Source of the DNA: Udaeobacter sp963839665
Lineage (GTDB): Bacteria > Verrucomicrobiota > Verrucomicrobiia > Chthoniobacterales > UBA10450
Length of the DNA stretch: 64,000 nucleotides
Assembly: GCA_963839665.1 (NCBI GenBank)
Contig: CAWIWB010000003.1
Location: 124,001-188,000, forward strand
Direction of reading: 5' to 3'
The notes under the pieces are model-generated. The model worked only from the letters and a program-made list of their open reading frames with translations. It was not told the origin of the DNA and made no database searches. The first letter of the stretch is position 1. Each line of letters starts with the position of its first letter. Below, in pieces: positions 9,044-18,661 of the stretch. The translations under genes and the position numbers were made by a program.

Positions 9044-9799
9044 TCACCGCAGCGACGCCGCTTCTTTCTGCCGCCCTTCCAGCTCAAGCACCATCCGTTT
9101 GATGTGCCTGTAATCCTGGTGGCGGCGCAAGAACTGCAGACTCTCCTGCGGATCGCCCCATTTTAGAACTTCGATCGTTTCTGCACGCGCGCCCCAGCTG
9201 TTCATTTCACGCTGGTTCGCCATGTAAAGATCGATGGTGTTGCGTCCTGAAAGCGCCCAACCGTAGTCTTCCACGCGGTAGTTTTGTCCGGTCGAGAGCA
9301 GACGAAAGACTGTGCCGGCCGGCCAGCGCGACCAATCGGCCGCCGCGCTGCCGATCTGCGGCGGACCGGATACCACTACAGCGCGTTTGACGGCGCGAGT
9401 TGCTCTCGGGGCACGTTTCGGACCGGGTGTCACGGTTTCGCGGTCATCCATTGAGAACCGTTGCAGCCGTGGGGAGTATGAGGTGCTCTCATTCACCGGG
9501 ATCGCGCGCGGCACTTCGTAGGCCAGCGTTGCGCGCGTTACAACTTCAGCGCGGTGAACCGCCGGACCTGCAGCGTGCAATTCTCCGCCAAGAGCGTTGT
9601 GATTACTGTATTGGCGATGGTCGGATTCAGTATGCGTGTACGCCGTCGTGCGCACCTCCTGAAAATTCGTCTTCGCCAGCGGCGGCTCGTAAGCCGGCAA
9701 TGCGGTATGGCGTGTAGTGCCGCAGCCCGTAAGGAGAATAAGGGCGATGAAAACCGCCAGCAGGATTAAGGCAAGGTTACGACGCTCAGCGTAGGTCAA
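9044..9799 (-). CDS. Lipoprotein with 3D (double-psi beta-barrel) domain
   Basis: 251 residues with a lipoprotein signal (LALILLAVFIALILLTGC, cysteine near residue 26), a 100-residue low-complexity middle part, and a C-terminal 3D domain at about 150-215. The three conserved aspartates that name the domain are present in AADWSRWPAGTVFRLL, RVEDYGWAL and NTIDLYMA. 3D domains occur in lytic transglycosylases and RlpA-like cell-wall proteins, so a role at the peptidoglycan is likely. Convergent with the beta-lactamase-fold gene, whose stop is a few bases away. Confidence 0.7.
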   Translation of the reverse strand: MTYAERRNLALILLAVFIALILLTGCGTTRHTALPAYEPPLAKTNFQEVRTTAYTHTESDHRQYSNHNALGGELHAAGPAVHRAEVVTRATLAYEVPRAIPVNESTSYSPRLQRFSMDDRETVTPGPKRAPRATRAVKRAVVVSGPPQIGSAAADWSRWPAGTVFRLLSTGQNYRVEDYGWALSGRNTIDLYMANQREMNSWGARAETIEVLKWGDPQESLQFLRRHQDYRHIKRMVLELEGRQKEAASLR

Positions 9800-9940
9800 G
9801 GCGCATCACCAAGGCGAGTTATTAACAGTTATTCACAATTTGGCAAGATCTTTCTGTCAGAGGGTTAGTGTGATTTACCTTGGGCCGTGCGCCTACCACC
9901 ACCGCCGAAAAAAGTCTGGTGAAAGAAACGGCGTTAACGA

Positions 9941-10024
9941 AAAGGACAGCCCCGACAGTTTAGGGGAAACTTTTGGAGCTTCCTTGGGGAAACCTTTAGG
10001 AGGTTCCTGCCGGGGCTGTAAGAT
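9941..10024 (+). ncRNA. Candidate structured RNA between the 3D lipoprotein gene and kbl
   Basis: A long stem closes the element: ACAGCCCCG (9946-9954) pairs with CGGGGCTGT (10011-10019) and is extended by CAG/CTG. Inside are two imperfect direct copies of about 25 bases, beginning TTTAGGGGAAACTTTTGGAG and CCTTGGGGAAACCTTTAGGA. The surrounding 9800-10215 has no credible gene. It could be a leader of kbl, a small RNA or a repeat; strand and function are unproven. It does not match the glycine riboswitch core, although kbl makes glycine. Confidence 0.4.
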
Positions 10025-10215
10025 GCGGATAGTGCTTAGTGCACACCGTTTTTGTCAATGGTTTTTTCCGGTCGCCTTTGTGAAGTGACCAGTCCTCTTT
10101 TCATACAATCTGGAAGCCAGGAAATCCGCGGAGGGGCTTATGCTGCTTTTTCTGGGCCGATTCATGGCTTCATGGTTTCCTGATCGATCTTTTCTGCGTA
10201 ATCTGCAGCTTACTT

Positions 10216-11400
10216 ATGGTCGCTGGATTCGAAAAACAGCTTTCTCAGACGCTGGAAGAAATTAAATCGCAAGGCCTGTTTAAAACCGAGCGGGTCATCA
10301 CCAGTCCCCAGGATGCCCACATTGCGATCACGGGCGGCAAACGCGTGCTGAACATGTGCGCGAATAACTATCTTGGCCTGGCCGATCATCCCGCGCTAAT
10401 TGCCGCGGCCAAAGAAGCGCTCGACACGCATGGTTTCGGCATGGCGAGCGTGCGTTTCATCTGCGGCACACAGGACATTCACAAGGAGCTGGAAGCCGCA
10501 CTTTCGAAATTCCTCGGGACTGAGGAAACGATCCTTTATCCCTCCTGCTTCGACGCCAACGGCGGATTGTTCGAAACGCTGCTCACCGAGAAAGACGCGG
10601 TGATCAGCGATGAATTGAATCACGCCAGCATCATCGACGGCATCCGCCTCTGCAAAGCGCAACGGTTTCGCTACAAGCACAGCGACATGGCAGATCTGGA
10701 AGCGCAACTCCGCGCGGCGCAAGATGCGCGCTTCAGATTGGTTGCCACTGACGGTTGTTTCTCGATGGACGGCACAATCGCGAACCTCTCGGCCATTTGC
10801 GACCTCGCCGAAAAATACAACGCGCTGACGATGATCGACGACGCACACGCTACCGGTTTTCTTGGCAAAACCGGACGCGGCACGCACGAATATCGCGGAG
10901 TGATGGGCAGAATCGATATCATCACCGGCACGCTTGGGAAGGCTCTCGGCGGCGCCAGCGGCGGCTTCACCAGCGGTCGAAAGAAAATTGTCGATCTTCT
11001 GCGGCAACGTTCACGGCCTTATCTATTTTCCAACACAATCGCCCCACCGGTCGTTGCTGCTTCCCTGAAAGCGCTCGAGCTTCTCAGCGCATCGACCGAA
11101 CTGCGCGACAAGCTTGAGAAAAACACAAAGTTCTTCCGCACTGCGGTGACGGAACGCGGTCTGACCATCAAGCCAGGCGTGCATCCGATCGTTCCGATCA
11201 TGATTGGCGACGCTGCAAAGTCGCAAAAGTTCGCTGCGCGCATGTTGGAGAAAGGCGTTTACGTGATTGGCTTCTTTTATCCGGTCGTCCCGCATGGGAC
11301 CGCGCGCGTCCGCACGCAGGTCTCCGCCGCGCATTCGCGCGAAGACTTGGAATTCGCGGTTAATGCCTTCGCGGAAGTGAACGAAGAGCTGGCAAAATAG
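10216..11400 (+). CDS. kbl: Glycine C-acetyltransferase (2-amino-3-ketobutyrate CoA ligase)
   Basis: PLP-dependent cleavage of 2-amino-3-oxobutanoate with CoA to glycine and acetyl-CoA, the second step of threonine degradation after Tdh. The 394 residues match the family length of about 397. The PLP lysine lies in TGTLGKALGGASGGF, preceded by MIDDAHATGFLG with the cofactor-binding Asp and His; the N-terminal MCANNYLGLADHP is typical of alpha-oxoamine synthases. tdh lies upstream, separated by two unrelated genes instead of the usual adjacent pair. Confidence 0.95.
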   Translation: MVAGFEKQLSQTLEEIKSQGLFKTERVITSPQDAHIAITGGKRVLNMCANNYLGLADHPALIAAAKEALDTHGFGMASVRFICGTQDIHKELEAALSKFLGTEETILYPSCFDANGGLFETLLTEKDAVISDELNHASIIDGIRLCKAQRFRYKHSDMADLEAQLRAAQDARFRLVATDGCFSMDGTIANLSAICDLAEKYNALTMIDDAHATGFLGKTGRGTHEYRGVMGRIDIITGTLGKALGGASGGFTSGRKKIVDLLRQRSRPYLFSNTIAPPVVAASLKALELLSASTELRDKLEKNTKFFRTAVTERGLTIKPGVHPIVPIMIGDAAKSQKFAARMLEKGVYVIGFFYPVVPHGTARVRTQVSAAHSREDLEFAVNAFAEVNEELAK

Positions 11401-11471
11401 TCTGTCCTCATCGCAAGGGAGCCAAGCGACATAATCCTTGCCCCTCGGCGGTTACTTTTTCAAACTAAGAC

Positions 11472-12221
11472 GTGCCGAGCAAGACAGAGGATCTCGCCCA
11501 GGGCCGCTTCAACACGACGCATTGGTCCATCGTACTTGCGTGCAGTGGTGAAAACGATACGGACCAGGCGCGGGAGGCGTTGGCCCAGCTTTTCCAAACA
11601 TATTGGTATCCTCTTTACGCATACACGCGGCGGCGCGGTTACGGAGAACAGGACGCGGAAGATCTGGTCCAGGCGTTCTGCCTCCATTTGCAGGAGAAAC
11701 ATGCACTGGCGAAGGCCGATCCGCAGCGCGGAAAATTCCGCACTTTTCTTCTTAGTTCGCTGCAAAATTTTTTGGCCAATGAAAAAGCACGTGCCCACGC
11801 GCAGAAACGCGGCGGGGGTCACGAGATAATCTTTCTTGATGCTGAAGACGCGCGTACGCGCTATCGCCTTGAGCCGGCACACAAGCTCACGCCGGAGGCG
11901 ATCTTCGAGATGCGCTGGGCACATGCAGTCCTCGAAGAGACTCTGACCGGTTTGCGTGCTGATTTCGTCGCAAGGGGAAAAGAGCGTTTGTTCGATGGGC
12001 TCACGGCATTTCTGACTATGGATGAGCCGGCGGATTCATATCAACAGGCTGCGACACGGCTCGGACTGCCTTTGAGCGCACTAAAAACGACGGTGCACCG
12101 TCTTCGACAGGATTACAGAACAAAACTCCGGGAAGAAATCGGCAGGACTGTTTCTGCACCCGACGAGATCGAGGATGAACTGCGTTATCTTCGCAAGGTA
12201 CTCGCCGGCGCTGAGAGCTAA
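11472..12221 (+). CDS. ECF-type RNA polymerase sigma factor
   Basis: 249 residues from a GTG start. Region 2 is seen in YWYPLYAYTRRRGYGEQDAE followed by DLVQAFCLHL, and region 4 as a helix-turn-helix near SYQQAATRLGLPLSALKTTVHRLR. It belongs to the long ECF-like sigma factors of Verrucomicrobiota, Planctomycetota and Acidobacteriota that sit next to Ser/Thr kinases; such a kinase follows 13 bp downstream. The kinase probably controls the sigma factor or its output. No anti-sigma factor is visible. Confidence 0.85.
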   Translation: MPSKTEDLAQGRFNTTHWSIVLACSGENDTDQAREALAQLFQTYWYPLYAYTRRRGYGEQDAEDLVQAFCLHLQEKHALAKADPQRGKFRTFLLSSLQNFLANEKARAHAQKRGGGHEIIFLDAEDARTRYRLEPAHKLTPEAIFEMRWAHAVLEETLTGLRADFVARGKERLFDGLTAFLTMDEPADSYQQAATRLGLPLSALKTTVHRLRQDYRTKLREEIGRTVSAPDEIEDELRYLRKVLAGAES

Positions 12222-12234
12222 CGGCTAACGATTG

Positions 12235-13541
12235 ATGATGCGCTGTGCTCGTTGTGACGCCGAATTGACAGGCGGAACAGTCACCGGTCTTTGTCCGGTT
12301 TGTTTAATCGACACGGCGTTGCCGGAAGCAAGCGCCAGCCAGACGATGGCGCCTTTCGTTACGATCTGATCGAAGAAATCGGACGTGGAGGGATGGGCGT
12401 AGTCTATCGCGCGATGCAGCACGGCTCGCAACGTCAGGTGGCCGTGAAAATGATTCTGGCCGAGCAGGTCGCGACGCCGGGAATGCTGGAAAGATTTCGC
12501 GCCGAAGGCGAGGCGATCGCCAGCCTCGATCATCCGCATATTCTTCCCATCTACGAAACCGGCGAGATAGACGCGACGCCTTTTTACAGTATGCGCCTCG
12601 TAAGCGGAGGCACTTTGCGCGAATGCCTCGTCGATTTTCAGGCGCAGCCACGTCAGGCCGCGAAGTTGATGACAACGGTCGCCCGTGCGGTTCATCACGC
12701 CCATCAGCGTGGGATTCTCCATCGCGATCTCAAACCGGGAAATATTCTGCTCGATGGTGTCGAACGTTCGCCTTTCGTCTCTGACTTCGGGCTCGCAAAA
12801 TGGCTGGGCCGCAACAACCGTTTGACCATTGCGACGAGTGCCCTCGGCACGCCGCATTACATCGCTCCGGAGCAAGCTTCCGGAGCGTCGAAAGAACTGA
12901 CTCCAGCCGCGGACGTTTATAGTCTTGGCGCGATTCTTTATGAATTGCTGGCCGGACGTCCGCCATTCGTTGCCGATACGCCCTTGGAAACGTTGCGCCT
13001 CGCCGCCGACACACCGCCTCCCGCGCCACGAACTTTCAAAGCAACAATCCCGCGCGATCTCGAATTGATCTGTTTGAAATGTCTCGCGAAGGAACCAGCC
13101 GCACGATATGCCTCTGCCGCCGCTCTCGCCGAGGATTTGGAAAGGTGGCTGGAAGGCCACACGATTCTCGCCCGGCCGGCGACCCCGATCGAGCGGGCCT
13201 GGCGATGGACGACACGCAATCGAACTGTCGCCGCTCTTTCCGGCGCGCTCCTGGTCGCGTTGCTTTCGGTCTTCGGCTTGCTCGCTTATCACCGTTCGCA
13301 GGAAAGGCCGGCCGTTCCATCCGTTCCCGCGAAAAGCGTTGCGATTCTCCCGTTCGAAAACCTCAGTCGCGACGCAGACAACGCCTATTTCGCGCAAGGC
13401 GTGCAGGAGGAAATCGTGACGCGGCTCGGCAAAATCGCGGACTTGAAAGTCATCTCGCGCAGCTCAACCGAACGCTTCAGCGGTCCGATAAATTCGCTGG
13501 CAGGGGTTTGGCACAAACGCCTTTACAACTTGCAATTGTAG
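12235..13541 (+). CDS. Membrane Ser/Thr protein kinase, frameshifted near the start and truncated at the end
   Basis: From the ATG at 12235 the protein begins with a zinc-ribbon-like CARCDAEL...LCPVCL. At about 12358 one base is missing and the kinase continues in another frame. Kinase motifs are complete: glycine loop GRGGMGVVY, AVKMIL, HRDLKPGNILL, SDFGLAKW, APEQ. One membrane helix (VAALSGALLVALLSVFGLLA) is followed by the start of a TolB_N-like sensor domain (KSVAILPFENLSRDADNAYF). That domain normally continues into repeats for hundreds of residues, but here it stops after RSSTERFSG plus about 15 unrelated residues, exactly where a palindromic element supplies a TAG. Probably a remnant with an intact kinase core. 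Confidence 0.75.
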
Positions 13542-13676
13542 CCGTCGCCCTGTGGGCGACGCTCGACGCTATCGCACAGCGAAGCGGCTACAGCTCTGCG
13601 GCTGACACAGCCGCCGCTACACATCAACGTTTCGTCGCGCGCTGCGAATAAGGTGGCGCGCGGCGGCGCGTGTAGC
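13537..13676. repeat. Nested palindromic repeat element (about 140 bp)
   Basis: Inverted ends TGTAGCCG (13537-13544) and CGGCTACA (13585-13592) enclose the hairpin CGTCGCCC-tgt-GGGCGACG. A second pair, GCTACAC (13616-13622) and GTGTAGC (13670-13676), follows after the hairpin GCGGCTG-aca-CAGCCGC. The first TAG of the element is the stop codon of the kinase gene. It fills the gap before sufS. Confidence 0.65.
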
Positions 13677-13686
13677 AGATTAAAGG

Positions 13687-14993
13687 GTGCATAAAGCTGT
13701 CGCAAGCCAGGTGGACTGGACTGCTCTTCGCGAGGATTTCCCGATCCTGCGTCAGCAGGTACGCGGGCATGAGCTAATCTACTTTGATAGCGCTGCGACT
13801 TCGCAAAAACCGCGCGCTGTCATTGAGGCGTTGCGGAATTATTACGAACATGACAACGCAAATGTTCATCGCGGATTGCACACGCTGAGCGGGCGTGCGA
13901 CCGACGCGTATGAACACGCTCGGCGGCGCGTCGCGGAGTACATCGGCGCGGCAAGTCCTGACGAAATCATCTTCACGCGTGGCACGACAGAGAGCATCAA
14001 TCTAGTGGCGCAAGCGTGGGGCGAAAAATTTCTCCGCGAAGGGGACGTGATTCTTCTGACCGTGATGGAGCATCACAGCAACCTGGTGCCATGGCAGTTG
14101 CTGGCGGAACGCAAAGGCGCGCGTCTTCGATTTCTGCCGGTGCGCGACGACGGAACTCTCGATGTTGACCAGCTTTCTTCCTTGCTAACGTCAGATGTGA
14201 AACTTTTCGCCTTCACGCATATCTCAAATTCGCTCGGCACAATCAATCCAGTCGCCGAGCTTTGCGCCAAAGCTCGCGCTGTGGGCGCGCTGACGTTGGT
14301 CGACGCGGCGCAGAGTAGCGGGCCACATGCCGCTCGATGTACAGGAGTTGGGCTGCGATTTCCTTGCGTTCTCCGGACACAAGATGTGTGGACCGACTGG
14401 AATTGGCGTGCTTTACGGACGCGCGGAGCTTTTGGATTCCATGCCGCCGTGGCAGGGCGGAGGCGAAATGATCGTAAGCGTCACGCTCGAAAAGAGCACA
14501 TTTAAGAAACCGCCTCACCGGTTCGAAGGCTGGCACGCCCAACATTGCTGGGGCGATCGGACTCGCGGCAGCAATTGATTACATCGAGCAGATCGGACGC
14601 CCGGCAATTTTCGAGCACGATTCGCAGCTTGCGCATTATGCGGCTGATCGCCTGACCGAATTACCGGGAACGCGCGTCTTTGGTCCAAAGGAAGAACGGG
14701 GCGCGCTCGTTGGGTTTGTCATGGACGCAGCGCATCCGCACGATCTGACCACGTTTGCGGATCAATATGGATTGGCCATGCGCGGCGGGCATCATTGCAA
14801 CCAGCCGCTGATGCGTCGCTTTGGAGTATCGGGCACGACGCGTGCGAGCTTCTACTTCTACAACACGATGGAGGAGATCGATCGGATGATTGAGATCCTC
14901 CAACGCGCGGTGCGTTTCTTTTCACCCAAGGAGGGGCAGTCTCCCTTGGGCGCCGAAGCCTCGGCGAAGGCGGCAGTCCGCTCTCTGTCATGA
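13687..14993 (+). CDS. sufS: Cysteine desulfurase SufS (two frameshifts in this sequence)
   Basis: PLP enzyme that takes sulfur from cysteine for Fe-S cluster assembly. Three consecutive frames join into one protein: GTG 13687 to about 14318 (FDSAATSQKPRAVIEAL, MEHHSNLVPWQ, VDAAQSSG), about 14318-14530 (HMPLDVQELGCDFLAFSGHK with the PLP lysine), and about 14530-14993. An extra C and an extra G explain the breaks. The active cysteine is in AMRGGHHCNQP. The last 22 residues after RAVRFF are coded by palindromes and have no counterpart in the family. The stop overlaps the sufU start (ATGA). Confidence 0.88.
14925..14981. repeat. Palindrome cluster inside the 3' end of sufS
   Basis: Three hairpins in a row: CCCAAGGAG/CTCCCTTGGG (14925-14950), CGCCGA-agcc-TCGGCG (14951-14966) and GCGG-cagt-CCGC (14970-14981). 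They code for the SufS tail PKEGQSPLGAEASAKAA and stop just before the sufU start codon. Confidence 0.6.
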
Positions 14994-15454
14994 GCTCGGA
15001 AATTGAAGAGCTTTACCAGGAGGTGATCCTCGATCATTCGCGGCGGCCGCGGAATTTTGGCGAGCTGCCCGACGCTGCCGTGCTGGTGCATGGTGATAAT
15101 CCAGCGTGCGGGGACGAAATTCATCTAGCCGTAAAATTCGATGCGAACGGCGGTTTGGAAGACATCAAATTCAGCGGACACGGTTGCGCGATCAGCCAGG
15201 CTTCGGCGTCATTGATGACAATGAAATTGAAGGGCAAAAGCCGGGCGGAAGTAATGGAAATGCTCCGAGCATTTCACGATCTTGTGACAGCCGACACGAG
15301 CGAAGCTCCGAAGGCGCTCGGCGATCTGCGCGTGATGCAGGGCGTTCGAAAATTCCCGCAGCGGGTGAAGTGCGCGATGCTAGCGTGGCGCGCGGTGCAG
15401 CAGGCGTTCGAGCAAGGCTCCGGTGAAGCAACGGTGTCAACGGAACCCGCGTAA
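14990..15454 (+). CDS. sufU: Fe-S cluster scaffold / sulfur acceptor SufU
   Basis: Accepts sulfur from SufS for cluster building. 154 residues with three conserved cysteines: NPACGDEIHL, GHGCAISQAS and VKCAMLAW. The 20-residue insertion between the second and third cysteines is the SufU type rather than IscU. Translationally coupled to sufS by a 4-base overlap. No sufBCD lies in the window. Confidence 0.92.
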   Translation: MSSEIEELYQEVILDHSRRPRNFGELPDAAVLVHGDNPACGDEIHLAVKFDANGGLEDIKFSGHGCAISQASASLMTMKLKGKSRAEVMEMLRAFHDLVTADTSEAPKALGDLRVMQGVRKFPQRVKCAMLAWRAVQQAFEQGSGEATVSTEPA

Positions 15455-15477
15455 TCGCGCGCTCGAACGTCCAAAGC

Positions 15478-16001
15478 GTGGACGGCGTACAGATTCGGAC
15501 CGCCATCGTTAGAGCGATGCTGCGGCGATTGCTGAAATTTACAATCAAGGCATCGAGGACCGCGTCGCCACCTTCGAAACGGAGCGCCGATCTGCGGAAG
15601 ATCAGCAGGCGTGGCTTCGATCCATCGCTGGTCGTTATCCCGCCGTTGTTGCGCAAATCGATGGCGAAATCATCGGTTGGGCCGGCGCTGGGCCCTACCG
15701 GGAGCGGGAATGTTATCGGGGCATCGGCGAATTTTCGATGTACGTCCATCGCGACTGGAGAGGCCGAGGCGTTGGTGATCTGTTGGTCGTTGCTCTCATC
15801 AGCGAAGCGGAGCGACTGGGATTGTGGAAATTGCTATCGCGCATTTTTCCGTTCAACGAGGCCAGCCGCGCGCTTTGTCGCAAACACGGATTTCGTGAGG
15901 TCGGCGTGTACGAGAAACATGCGCGACTCGATGGCCGCTGGCTTGACGTCGTGATCGTCGAGCGGCTTATCTCCGCGAACCTGAAAGCCGTCAGTTTGTG
16001 A
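15478..16001 (+). CDS. GNAT N-acetyltransferase, phosphinothricin acetyltransferase-like (frameshifted)
   Basis: A single-domain acetyltransferase. From GTG 15478 the reading is VDGVQIRTAIVRA; one base is missing at about 15517 and the next frame gives DAAAIAEIYNQGIEDRVATF, the hallmark start of the phosphinothricin/methionine-sulfoximine acetyltransferase group. Acetyl-CoA binding is seen in VHRDWRGRGVGDLLV and a family end in CRKHGFREVGVYEKHARL. Substrate unknown; relatives acetylate the amino group of small amino acid analogues. The break fits loss of one G from a GG pair. Confidence 0.8.
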
Positions 16002-16016
16002 CGCCTGAAGATTCCG

Positions 16017-17206
16017 CTATTCGTGCAGCGCGATGCTGGCGCCCACCCAGGTCTTGTCGATGTTGAAATCGACGCCCATCATTTTGCCCTGGCTCATCCG
16101 GACGAGATTGTTCACGAGCGTAGGATCGCGATCCTGATCCGGCCACACAAACATCATTCGGATCTCCGCCTTCGATTTGTGACCGTCGATCGTCGGCACA
16201 AACGCGGCGTACTCGACTTTCCTCTGCAAAATCCATTCGTGCGGATTTTGCAACGCCAGCGATTTTTTCCCGCGTCGGCTCCATGTCCACACCGTGGCCG
16301 GCAAATGAATAAAGCGGTTTCAACACGTAATCTCCGACCTTTTCGTCGGATGGAAATTCATCAACGAAAAACGTTGGCGAAGTGTGTTCGGTTTTGAGAA
16401 ACGGCAGCGAATGCTTGCTGATCCGGAAATACCAGTTCGGGTGACCGACCCACGTGACATCGAGATCATCCTGTAAACGAAACTGTAAATTCAGATCGTG
16501 CCGTTGACTCAGTTCATCGAAGATCACGCGATTATAAATTCGTTCGATTCGCACTTCGCGCCCGTCGCGATCGTAGAATAATTGCCGGCCGCGTTTCTTG
16601 ATTTTGGTCACGCAAACCGGTCGAACCCCGAGGAAGGTTTCGGTAGCGGCAAAATCCACGCGCGTTTTTTGTTTTTCCGGCTCGATCTCGAGCAACACCA
16701 CACTCTCTAGTCGGTGAATCTGCAATGATGGTGCGCCGCAGAAGTTCGAGATACGCGTCATCTTTGATTCCACCAAATGAGGAGGTCCAATTGCGCGGAA
16801 TGACTGGGTAGGCTTTGCGGAAGCAATCCAACAGCACCAACTGAAACCCGAACAAGCTGGGGAATGCCTGCAATTCGATCAAGCGCGGGACCAACCGATC
16901 TCCTTCGGCGCAAATTGCGAAATCGACCACGTGAAAACTTGGGTGCGCCGATTGATTAGGCACTTCCAGGTCCTTCGGAACCGCAACCGCCGAGTGCCTG
17001 GCAAATTCCGGCGTGCGTGTCGCAGCTACGATCTCATTCGCGGCGCGCGTGACTTCATCCGTGAACTCGCGCGTTAGGAAAATCGGTGTCTCAGAAATCC
17101 GAAAATCCGCCGGCCACTTCTCGGTTTCATTCACACACCGCACCAGCGCATCGTATTTGTCCGGCGTAAAATCCGCGTTGAAACGCGAACGAAGTTGCGG
17201 ATCCAC
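16017..17206 (-). CDS. ATP-grasp-like conserved protein (two frameshifts)
   Basis: About 396 residues when three frames are joined at about 16707 and 16262. The N-terminal half (ETEKWPADFRISETPIFL, PRLIELQAFPSLFGFQLVL) is unfamiliar as a named enzyme. The C-terminal half has ATP-grasp features: YVLKPLYSFAGHGVDME (lysine and glycine loop), EWILQRKVEYAAF, KAEIRMMFVW and NNLVRMSQGKMMG. ATP-grasp enzymes join a carboxylate to an amine or thiol. The start is the GTG at 17206. It lies 20 bp after the 71-residue gene, with the M29 aminopeptidase upstream, so these three are probably one operon. Substrates cannot be told from sequence. Confidence 0.65.
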
Positions 17207-17226
17207 GATAATGGTTCCGACAAAGG

Positions 17227-17442
17227 CTACTCGCCGTTCGTCTGCTCAATCACGCTGTTGATGTGAATCGGGCCAAGGATAGCAGTAGTGCCCTCATCAT
17301 CATAGACGACAACGCGATTACCCCGCGGAGAGATATGGGCATGATCCGGCCTTGGCACTGAATATTCGTGACCATCAGATGTCCGAACGGCGAATGGAAC
17401 GAATGGAACGCGGTGCAAACGTTTTCTGATCTCATCGATCAT
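17227..17442 (-). CDS. Conserved small hypothetical protein
   Basis: 71 residues, MIDEIRKRLHRVPFVPFAV then RTSDGHEYSVPRPDHAHISP and VVVYDDEGTTAILGPIHIN. This pattern (short helix, then a small beta-rich part with 'HPD..SP.G..V.VY') recurs in short proteins of Verrucomicrobiota and Planctomycetota with no known function. Its stop is 20 bp before the ATP-grasp gene, and its ATG follows the aminopeptidase stop by 6 bp. Probably a real operon member. Confidence 0.6.
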   Translation of the reverse strand: MIDEIRKRLHRVPFVPFAVRTSDGHEYSVPRPDHAHISPRGNRVVVYDDEGTTAILGPIHINSVIEQTNGE

Positions 17443-17448
17443 GGCTTA

Positions 17449-18468
17449 TTATACTAAAAACTTGCCTTCCCTCATCACCTGTTGGCCATCGAACCAGATA
17501 TCGAAATCCCGGCCCACGCAGTCAATGTGCGTTTTGGAAGTCCAGTTTGCCCCCGTGTGCTCGGCGTAGGGATGACCAAATGCAATGTGGACTCCGGGAA
17601 TTTTTTCGTCCTGCAAAATGTGTCCGATGACATGCGTGCAGGCGATATTTGTGCCGATGGCAAATTCGCCGACGCGATCGCTGTTTTCGTCGGTGTTTGT
17701 GTAGGCGCGAAATTCGTCGCGTAGATCCTTGTTTTCGGAATGCAGCGCTCGGATACGATTATTTTCAACTTCAATCGTGAGTGGATTCGATTGCAGATCA
17801 CCAAACCGTTCGCACAAGTAATCACCGACCACGCCGTCCACCACAAATACGCCGTTCGTGTTCATGGGCGTGGTAAAAATTTCACCGCCGGGCAAATTGC
17901 CCCATTTGTCACGTGCAATGATGCCGCTGGTTTTCAGCCACTTGAGTTTCGGCGAGAGCTCCGCTACGAACTCGGTGCCGTGGGGCGTTTTGCAGGTGAT
18001 GCGGTCGACCTGCCGCGCATGTTCGACCAAGCGCTGGCTTAGCTTGTCGACTGCGCCAAAGTCGGCGCGCATGCCTTCGAGCATAATCTGGTGATTGATG
18101 TTCACCATGTGTGCGTGACGGATGTGGTGATGATTGACCACGTTTGTCATCTCGGTGCGCGAGCCCAGTTCACGCTGCTGAGTCTGCGCGGCAAAGATGG
18201 AGACCTGTGACAACGCGAGATCATCGAGAATAATTTCCGGCATATACTTGAGCGGCCGCGGCGCATGATGCTCGAGCACAAAGAGGCTGTAATCGGAACC
18301 GACGCGCTCGACCTCGCGTTGTAGTGCCGCGGCAATCTGCCGCGTGGCAGTGTCGGTGATAATGGTGATCCGCTCCTCCGGCTTCAATCGAAGACACGCC
18401 TCGATCGCGTTACGTGCACCCGGAAGCAATTCCGGATCAATTGGATGGAGATAAGTGCGGTCTGGCAT
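17449..18468 (-). CDS. M29-type metallo-aminopeptidase (leucyl aminopeptidase family)
   Basis: 339 residues. The C-terminal metal site of the M29 fold is visible: VGEFAIGTN (Glu), IPGVHIAFGHPYAEHTG (two His) and SKTHIDCVGRDFDIW (His and Asp). An upstream acidic ligand is likely in PGGEIFTTP. M29 enzymes remove N-terminal residues from peptides using a dinuclear metal centre. The fold also includes some ring-cleaving dioxygenases, so peptidase activity is the likelier but not certain reading. First gene of a minus-strand operon with the 71-residue protein and the ATP-grasp protein. Confidence 0.75.
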   Translation of the reverse strand: MPDRTYLHPIDPELLPGARNAIEACLRLKPEERITIITDTATRQIAAALQREVERVGSDYSLFVLEHHAPRPLKYMPEIILDDLALSQVSIFAAQTQQRELGSRTEMTNVVNHHHIRHAHMVNINHQIMLEGMRADFGAVDKLSQRLVEHARQVDRITCKTPHGTEFVAELSPKLKWLKTSGIIARDKWGNLPGGEIFTTPMNTNGVFVVDGVVGDYLCERFGDLQSNPLTIEVENNRIRALHSENKDLRDEFRAYTNTDENSDRVGEFAIGTNIACTHVIGHILQDEKIPGVHIAFGHPYAEHTGANWTSKTHIDCVGRDFDIWFDGQQVMREGKFLV

Positions 18469-18661
18469 AACTGAAAGTTGAGAGATTTACTCGGAATCCA
18501 ATCACAGGCAACCTCTGCTCTACGTGGCGACTTTGCCTGGAAAACGTTTTCATCAGCGCCGTGATATTCAGGATCTTCGGCCGAACGCCTGGGTGGATTA
18601 GCCACTTCGTGGAAACGAATCGACCCAAAGTCATTTTTCTGTCTAACATTAAAGCTAACCG

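Noticed and set aside
9941..10024. Glycine riboswitch upstream of kbl
   Set aside because: AAAAGGACAG resembles part of the motif, but the rest of the conserved aptamer core is absent.
12225..13397. 390-residue minus-strand frame opposite the kinase
   Set aside because: Arg-rich shadow of the real kinase gene.
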